Below, piece after piece: positions 57,431-64,000 of a DNA stretch of 64,000 nt. The translations under genes and the position numbers were made by a program. The stretch is from Ipomoea triloba (lineage: Eukaryota; Streptophyta; Magnoliopsida; Solanales; Convolvulaceae): NCBI RefSeq assembly GCF_003576645.1, contig NC_044919.1, positions 14,142,816-14,206,815 on the forward strand. The letters are read 5' to 3'. The notes below the pieces were generated by a model. The model was not told where the DNA came from. It did not search any database and saw nothing but the letters and a program-made list of their open reading frames with translations. Within the stretch, counting starts at the first letter, position 1, and each line of letters opens with the position of its first letter.

Positions 57431-59214
57431 ACTGCGCCAGAAATTTTCTGGCAGTTTTAGGGTGGACGCGGCCTTGGACGCGCGTCCAACGCGCGTCCAT
57501 CGACGCCAGAGTTACGGCGTCACGGCCGAAGGGCCGGACGCGGGCACGGGCTGCGCGTCCGTGGGCGCCCAATTTCGGCGCCATTTGCCGAACGTGCGGA
57601 CGCGGCTCGGACGCACGCGTCCGCTGTGCGTCCGCAGCTGCGGCCAGTCGCGAGTCCGCGCGACGCGGACTCGTTTTCGACTTGTTTTTGACCAAAATTT
57701 TCCCCGATGTTTTTAATCCCGAGTATTATGATGTTTTGAAAGCCTACGGGCAACCGGGTGGATTTTTGAAGACTCAAATATTACCTTTGTACATTATATC
57801 TCTTAACTTGGGAAATGTACACGTTATATGCATTGAGATGTATGTGTCAAATATGAGACTTATGTGATAAATGTGGAGTTGAAAGTGTAGGGTAGTTACA
57901 CTTGATTTACTTTTGTGAAAGGATGTTAGTGGATCATCCAAATGTTTTGCAAAGGAAAAGGAGAATTTGTGAATTGGGTTAAAAGGAGAATTAATTTCCG
58001 AGTATTGGGATTGACCCAAGTATGTCCAAAATATTTTCAAGCAAGAAAGGGAAAAGAGTGGAAAAATGTTTTCAAACCTTAATTCTAGTAAAAGTCGTGG
58101 AGGACCTTGTTAACCTACGGGATAAAGATGAGCTTAAAGTGCCTATCCCGTATGGTAGTTATGTGTATGATCATTCATACTGTGGGCGAAGTCTATTCGC
58201 CGAGTACTATATCACCCGGAAGGAAAAGAACTCCTACGGGGGTGTGCACACTTAAGTATAGTCACTCTATGTTCGGGTAGGTGTCGTTCTTATGAACCTA
58301 GTGAGGCTAGCTAGGAATCATTCCAACGCTCCTATAAGTCCAGGGGATCAGTATTAGACCGGGCGATGACCACTGAACCCGAGTTCAACGATCCAAGTGG
58401 TCAAAAGTGGAGAAAGGACTCCAAAGGCCTCACACTTTCTATCTAGGACTAAGTGGAATTTTGAAATATGAAGGTAGTTACGTTGTAGCTACGGGAAAGA
58501 AAGATGTGATAAGTTTTTAAGTACCCAAAGGTTGTGGGTGATCTCTCTTTTTGAAAAGTGAAAAGTGATGAGGATTTTATTATGAGGGAAAGGTTTTTCT
58601 ACTAAAGTGATTACAAGCAAGATGTGTGATTTATGTTTCTTACTACTTACTAGTATGCTTAATTGTTTAACAATATATTACTGGGTATGAAAATGATTAC
58701 TAAATGACCTTGTCAAGAGGGAAATGACATGAGACGTTACTGAATTGTGCTCATAATGTATGCAAGTTGCTATTTATAACTGTTGCAGGTAGAATGCAAC
58801 CGTTGGGTAAAGTTACATTTTCTGGAAAATATGTTTTTCGAAACCTTTGTTTACTTTCGAGTGACAATGGATTTTCTTACTTAGCCGTCGCGCTAACTAC
58901 ACTTCATTGTGTCCTTTATTAGATGCAGTCTAGCGTGGGCCCCTGTGGCCGATGAGCTTTAAATAGGATGGGAGTCGAGGTTGAAGATTACCCTATCCTA
59001 GAATAGACACCCTGGAGAGATTATTTCCATATGTACATATCTGGATATTGATACGGTTATTTTAGGTTGTAAGTTGAGCCTTAGCGTTTGGGTATAGGAA
59101 AGATACCTAAGCGTGGCGGTAACACCCAGTTTTCTGCTGGTTAGACGCTTCCGCAATGTATTATATTTTAAGGATTTTGTAATAAATCCAAGATGTGAAA
59201 ATTGGGGTGTTACA
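54034..59214. mobile_element. Solo LTR, probably Ty3/gypsy chromovirus type
   Basis: Begins TGTAACCCC and ends GGTGTTACA, with a perfect 5 bp duplication ACTAC (54,029-54,033; 59,215-59,219). No primer-binding site, gag or pol is present, so it is a solo LTR left after recombination. The assembled span is 5.18 kb, but 55,452-57,430 appears to be artefactual; without it the LTR is about 3.2 kb, in the range of Tekay/Del-type chromovirus LTRs. A GC-rich stretch (57,431-57,700, many cgcgtccg words) lies inside. Lineage is inferred from termini and length only. Confidence 0.78.
55831..55855. other. Assembly gap (25 N)
   Basis: Run of 25 undetermined bases, directly followed by the inverted arm. 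Confidence 0.99.
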
Positions 59215-59754
59215 ACTACAATATCATTTCGATATGACTACAGTTTCATTGGATAATATATACTCAAAAATGTAAAACTGTTATTCAGTATCAGTTAATA
59301 TACACTGCAGTTACATTTCAACACAACTACAGTTACATTTCGATATGACTACGGTTTCATTGGATAATATACACTCAAAAATGTAAAATTGTTATTCAGT
59401 ATCAGTTAATATACACTGCAGTTACATTTCAACACAACTACAGTTACATTTCGATATAACTACAGTTTCATTCGATAATATAAAAACACAAATGTGAAAC
59501 AGTTATTCAATATCAGTTTATATACACTGCATTTACATTTCAACACAACTACAGTTACATTTCGATATAACAATAGTTTCATTCGATAAAATAAAAATAA
59601 ATGTGAGGCAGAATCTTTTGAGATGAACTGTAGTATCAGTTACGGAGCTCCGTTACGACTTACGGTCGCCGTTTCTCCCACATACTGAAATGACGTCGTT
59701 TTGTGACCATGGTCCACAATGCATTGTGAACCATGATCCACTGTATAACGACTG

Positions 59755-62690
59755 ACATAATTTACTAATCCTAAGAAGGATTATAATTATTTCAATTCTT
59801 CTAATTTATCAGGAAATTCTAAAATTTTCCTGAAGATGTGAGGTTGTAATTTAATACCTCCCTCTCCAATTTCGGCTCCTAAAAACGGAATATATTTTTT
59901 TCCTATCTCCGTTTTCTTTTTGGATACTATAAATCCATATTTTTCAAAAATTATGAAAATTGTGTATAAATGTGCTGTGTTCATTTTCTGTTTTTGAAAA
60001 TACCAAAATGTCATCAGTATAAATACAAGTAAAATTGTAGTAATCTTTAAAAATTTCATCCATCATTCTTTGAAAAATTTGTGGTGCATTTTTTAAACTA
60101 AATGGCATTACTAGCCATTCAAAATGTTTTAATGGGCATAAAAATGTTGTCCATTCTATACTGTCCGAATGCATTTTGACCTGCCAAAAACATGATTTTA
60201 AATCAAATTTTGAACACTAATTTTTTCCTTGCATTTTATTAATTAGAGTGTATTTATCTGGAATTCAATATCATCTTCATAAGTATTGTCATTAAGTCTT
60301 CTATAATCAAAGACCATTCTAGATTGACCTCTTTTCTTTTCTGCTTCTTTTTGAACAATAAAAGCATGAGTTCTATGTCTTGAACTAGATTTTTTAATTA
60401 TTCCTAATTTTGATCATTGTTCAATGTGCATTTTAAAATTTTCTTGTTCCCAATTTTAATTTTAATATTTAAAATTTGGTGATTTTATTGTGTGATGTCA
60501 GGATTTATAATTTCTAATTTACAAATTGTTTTGTTTCTTTCCCAGAATTTTGTAGGATTTTCTCCTATAATTTCATCTTTTTCTAATTCTTTTATTAATT
60601 GGTCTAAATTATTATTTTTAATTTTCTTTTGAAATCATTTGTATCTATTAAATGTAAGTTTAATTTAATTCCATCTTTTAATTTTAATTCCTTAACGATT
60701 TCCTCCCTAATTTGAGGATTTTCTTCAATTTTTAGAAAATTACAACTACAATTTTCTTGGTTATTAGAACATTTGCAGTCTTCTGGTTTTTTAAATTTCT
60801 TTTGTTCTAGAATTTTATATTTGAAATTTGAAATTATAGGTACTAAGAAACAATTTTTACTGGAAGTCAAATAACCTTTATTTATGATTATTTGTCCATT
60901 GTTGTAGAGAATAAAATCTATTCCCATGATTATAGGCATTTTATGATTGTTTAAATTTTTAATCCAAATTTTGGGCCAGTGAAAAGTTCCAGACCAATTA
61001 TTACAATTGGTTTGGAATTTTATTTGTAGATTCTTAATTGTGAGTCAATTGCAATTTTAGTTTCATCAAATTGTGTTTAAAAAACAGGTGATACTTTAAC
61101 TATTTTTTTTTTTAATTTCTTCTGGTAAAATTCTCAAATTTATAGTTGATCAGGTTGCTCCTGTATCTACTAAGATCGGTAGAATACATGTTAATCATGT
61201 GTTATCAAATTTGTAGGAATTATAATTTGTATTAATTTTTCGGTGTTACAAATTAAAGGTATATAGGAGCAGAACAAGTTTCTACTTTCTTTGTGTTTAT
61301 AATATTTAATTCTTCTTGAGATATTTGGGTGAACTTAAAATTAATTTTTTTTGAAATTTGTTTTCCTTTTTTCTACCAAATTTATTAATTTATCTAGTTT
61401 TTCTTCTAGCATATCCATTCCTTTTTTCTAATCTGATTACTCTAATTTCTAAATGATTAATTTTATTTTCAGAATTTTTTATTACGTTAATTTGTTCTGA
61501 ATTTGGTATTTCTATCTCAAAATATTTTTTAATGCAATTTGAGCAAATTTGTTTCTTACATAATTGGCACTTACACCTTTTATTAAAAGCTGGATACCAA
61601 TTACGACACATAATATTATCACTGTTTGCTTTGAATTTCCAATTGTGTATGTAATTTTTCATTTTAGAAAAGATTGAAATTATTTAATTTTTTCGAAAGA
61701 ATTCCATTATTTGGAAAATTATCTTCTTGAGTTTCAAATTCTTCAATTTCCATTCCTTTCTATGGAACGTACAAATACTTCAAATGTCTGATTCATTAGA
61801 AATATCAGATGTTATATCTACCAAATCTTCATTTATTGTGGAAACTAAATTTGATTCCATAGTAAAGAAATTATGTTTGTTTGGGCAAACAGAAGATGGA
61901 TGTCCAGGTTTATTACGGGCAAAACAAGTAACAGTTTTCTTGTATGTTTTGTTAGGATTATATTTCCTAACATGCCTTGCCTTATTTAGGTTATAAGGTT
62001 TTCTTGCACTTGATTTTCTTAAATAATTTTTCTTTTGTTTAATTTTTTTCTTGGGTACCCATCATCACGATGTTTTCCTTACTGTTGAGGAGTGTCAATT
62101 TATTTGCAAAAAACTTCATTATATTGTTTCAATTCTTTTTGAATTCGAATGTAAGTACATTTTTTCTTTAATTCACTAATAATGTGTTTAATTATTATTC
62201 CTATATTGTCAAAAATATCATTGGCTTGTACCAATTTCCATGATTCATGGAATTCTTTACCAAAGGTCCGGGTAACTTTATAAAAAGTCTCTAATTTGGA
62301 GAAAAATAATTTCCTAAGATACTTGCTAAAGCATAAAATTTTTGGAGGAATTCTATTTCATGATTCCAATCAAATAATTGAATTTGTTTCTAGTGTCTCA
62401 TATAGCTTTTGCTTGTCTAATTGTTAATCCATGTTGGCATCTCTGCCTGTGATAATTATGTGTATCAAATAAGCAAAATTATGTATATTGCTCCCTTGAG
62501 CAATTAATTCTGCTAATTGGTCTGGAAAATTTGTTTTAAAGACTTTCCATGCAACCCTAACAATATCTCCCAGGTAATTTTCAACAATTTTGATCATTTA
62601 TCACCTTCTGTGATATTGAAATGTCTGCTTTCAAAGTCTCTAATCATCATGCATGGCAGTCGTCAATTATTCTAACCTCTGCGGAGGCAT
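59755..62690 (-). pseudogene. Endogenous Caulimoviridae-like fragment 3a (coat to reverse transcriptase)
   Basis: Old nuclear copy of a plant pararetrovirus relative. Minus-strand order from 62,690: coat-protein region with CCHC finger (to about 61,780), a second Cys-rich block (61,662-61,390; CKCQLCKKQICSNC), protease-like region around MPIIMGIDFIL (60,939), then reverse transcriptase with the active-site motif YTDDILVF (about 60,026-60,003) and FLGAEIGEGGIKLQPH (59,880-59,835), breaking off at 59,764 where element C is inserted. The order is that of a caulimovirid polyprotein. Many stops and frameshifts make it noncoding. Placement within the family (badnavirus-like) is tentative. It starts some 40 bp behind the stop codon of the second ENT gene. 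Confidence 0.8.
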
Positions 62691-64000
62691 ACAATATTAA
62701 ATGTAAATTAAACATGTATAATTGAATTTCCCTCAAAAATCACTATTACCAATTAGCCACAACCAGCCAAGAGCCACACCAAAACACATGCCAATAAGAA
62801 GACATAGCATTAGAATGTTACCCAATGCATTTGCCTCTGGTCCCTATGAACAAGAACATGATTAAGTTAGTTTTATGGTAACCACAATTGAATGATTGCC
62901 ATTAATACTATCTATCAAGATTCAGAAAAACTTACATTGTAACCTTTAGGAGCAGTAGTGAGGACACAGACTGTGAGATAACCATTTGTTAGTCCGAGGA
63001 AAGATACGAGCATGATCATCCATCCTTGATTGCCGTATTTAGCAGTGAAATAGAAACACGGGATCAGCAAGAAACGGGATAATATTGCTACCATCAGCCC
63101 CTTCCTGGATTTCAACTCAAGTTTCTTGATGAGGGGAATGTATCTTGCTATAAGATCCAAGGCATTGTACATTGCTATCAGAACTATAGCATACCTGCAA
63201 TTAGTATTTTGATATTGTACATTGCTGTCAGAAGAGTTGAATTTAAGATGCAATCAATTTTATCTATGAAGGTAGGATTTAGTGTTGGGCGGAGGGCCAA
63301 GTCCAACAATTGGTGGCTAGAGATTGTTGGGCGTAGGGCGGTGAAAGGCCAAGTTTAACACTTTTTCTTTCGAAAAGGTGGCGGTATAAAAAAATAAAAT
63401 TTCGCTTCACTACGAGCTATAGTGTGGTATCAGGTCATAGATTTGAGTCCCAAGAGTAAAAACTAGGGTATAACTCTTATATGGATTCAAAAGAGAATGA
63501 AGAAATACAATGATTACCATGAGCCAAGGTTGTGGGTTCCAGTATTTTCGTATAAAAATCCAGGGAAAATTGATAAGGTTAAAACATATATGAGGTTGAG
63601 GTCCAAAGCATAATCAATGTTTTTTATGAACAACTCCTTCTTGCTCAGCCTCCCCACCTGGTTATTTGCATCATCGCCCTGTGTACACAAGAATATATAT
63701 ACATTAAAAAAAAAACTAGCTATAAGTTTAAGGTTGTTGAATAAAAAGGAAATTTTTAGTTTCTGTACAATTTGAGTTGGCGTTGTGATGCCAGCTGCGG
63801 CTAAATCTGCTAAAACAGTTTTTAATCCCTCTGAAGCTGCCTTTGAGCGATAGTATTTGACGATTGGAAATTTGGGGAAGACGAATGCATAAAGAACAAT
63901 ACATAGGAATTCAATGAATGCGGAGATTGCCAAAAACAAGACTGCAAATTAAAGGCCAAAACTAAAATACTTTACAAAAGACTAATAATAGCTTAGTATG
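61764..64000. repeat. Segmental duplication of 37,573-39,816
   Basis: Coding exons, introns and the viral coat fragment are collinear at an offset of about 24.19 kb, with only small indels (a TATATA insertion near 63,695). The match starts at 37,573/61,764; its right limit is outside the window. Confidence 0.9.
62733..64000 (-). CDS. ENT: Equilibrative nucleoside transporter paralogue, 3' exons only
   Basis: Four last exons by alignment to the gene at 38.5 kb: 63,941-63,769; 63,678-63,518; 63,194-62,936; 62,843-62,733. Lengths 173, 161, 259 and 111 bp are identical to the other copy, and no stop or frameshift is present. Protein differences are scattered, for example PKGYN instead of PKGYK and LDLNLIYVLT instead of LHLYLIYVLT; about 90% identity in exon 8. 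The earlier exons lie beyond the window. Its 3' side carries the same viral fragment as the first gene. Confidence 0.9.

Larger units (their letters stand above)
53745..59754. mobile_element. Mutator-like nonautonomous element C, split by a solo LTR
   Basis: Flanked by a perfect 9 bp duplication ACATAATTT (53,736-53,744; 59,755-59,763), the size made by Mutator-like transposases. Ends cgcaaattttactgtgcacc and (reversed) cagtcgttatacagtggatc match those of elements A and B. An AACGACGTCGTTT palindrome lies near each end (53,774; about 59,692). Inner parts 53,840-54,033 and 59,215-59,640 are minisatellites of actgcagttacatttcaaca and tataactacagtttcattcg units. Without the LTR it would be about 0.8 kb. 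No transposase. Confidence 0.82.

Noticed and set aside
55335..57867. Mirrored ORFs on both sides of the N gap as a divergent gene pair
   Set aside because: They are the two arms of the inverted LTR copy and lie in noncoding LTR sequence.
57387..57867. GC-rich Arg/Ala/Pro ORFs on both strands at 57.4-57.9 kb
   Set aside because: Overlapping open frames arise from the GC-rich cgcgtccg repeats of the LTR; no domain is seen.
1..64000. tRNA, rRNA or microRNA genes
   Set aside because: No cloverleaf, rRNA core or convincing miRNA precursor was recognised by eye; a tRNAscan/Infernal run would be decisive.

Overview
The window is nuclear DNA of a flowering plant. It has intron-containing genes with GT/AG junctions, plant Ty1/copia, CACTA, hAT, Mutator-like, PIF/Harbinger and Helitron sequences, an integrated pararetrovirus relative, and long AT and TTA microsatellites. 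A eudicot is likely; an asterid such as Convolvulaceae is only a guess. Very little is single-copy gene: most of the 64 kb is transposons inserted into one another and local duplications.

Layout. 0-1 kb: decayed hAT transposase. 1.6-20.2 kb: repeated fragments of a small B3-domain gene family (1.7, 8.6, 13, 17 and 19.6 kb; a further inverted copy lies at 52.5 kb). Into these have inserted a 4.36 kb copia element with about 104 bp LTRs (3.0-7.4 kb), several MITEs and short cassettes bounded by TA microsatellites. 20.2-27.7 kb: a second, 7.5 kb copia element with 1 kb LTRs and a perfect 5 bp target duplication. 28-31 kb: repeats also seen at 9-12 kb. 31-37.6 kb: pieces of two CACTA transposons around a pararetrovirus fragment and a short Mutator-like element. 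38.5-41.1 kb: an equilibrative nucleoside transporter (ENT) gene of nine exons that can be read through completely. 42-44 kb: a tandem array of about 113 bp units. 44.2-47.1 kb: a Helitron-type 3' terminus and, upstream on the same strand, a two-exon fragment of a FUSED/TIO-type protein kinase. 47.8-51.5 kb: three further short DNA transposons. 53.4-62.7 kb: a degraded Caulimoviridae-like endogenous viral element, split by a Mutator-like element with a 9 bp duplication, itself split by a solo LTR with a 5 bp duplication. 62.7-64 kb: a second ENT gene, cut by the window end.

How the parts relate. The two ENT genes and the viral remnant directly behind each stop codon form a roughly 24 kb-spaced duplication, so the viral insertion is older than the duplication. 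The B3-region duplication (1.6-7.5 kb versus 19.3-28.1 kb) supplies unoccupied reference sites for both copia insertions. The inverted repeat around the 25-N gap at 55.8 kb carries copied flanking sequence outside the LTR and looks like an assembly error; joining 55,451 to 57,431 would restore a continuous LTR of about 3.2 kb.

The only gene models I regard as probably functional are the two ENT genes and, less surely, two paralogous 173-174 codon ORFs at 8.6 and 17.0 kb. All splice sites and homologies were read by eye.
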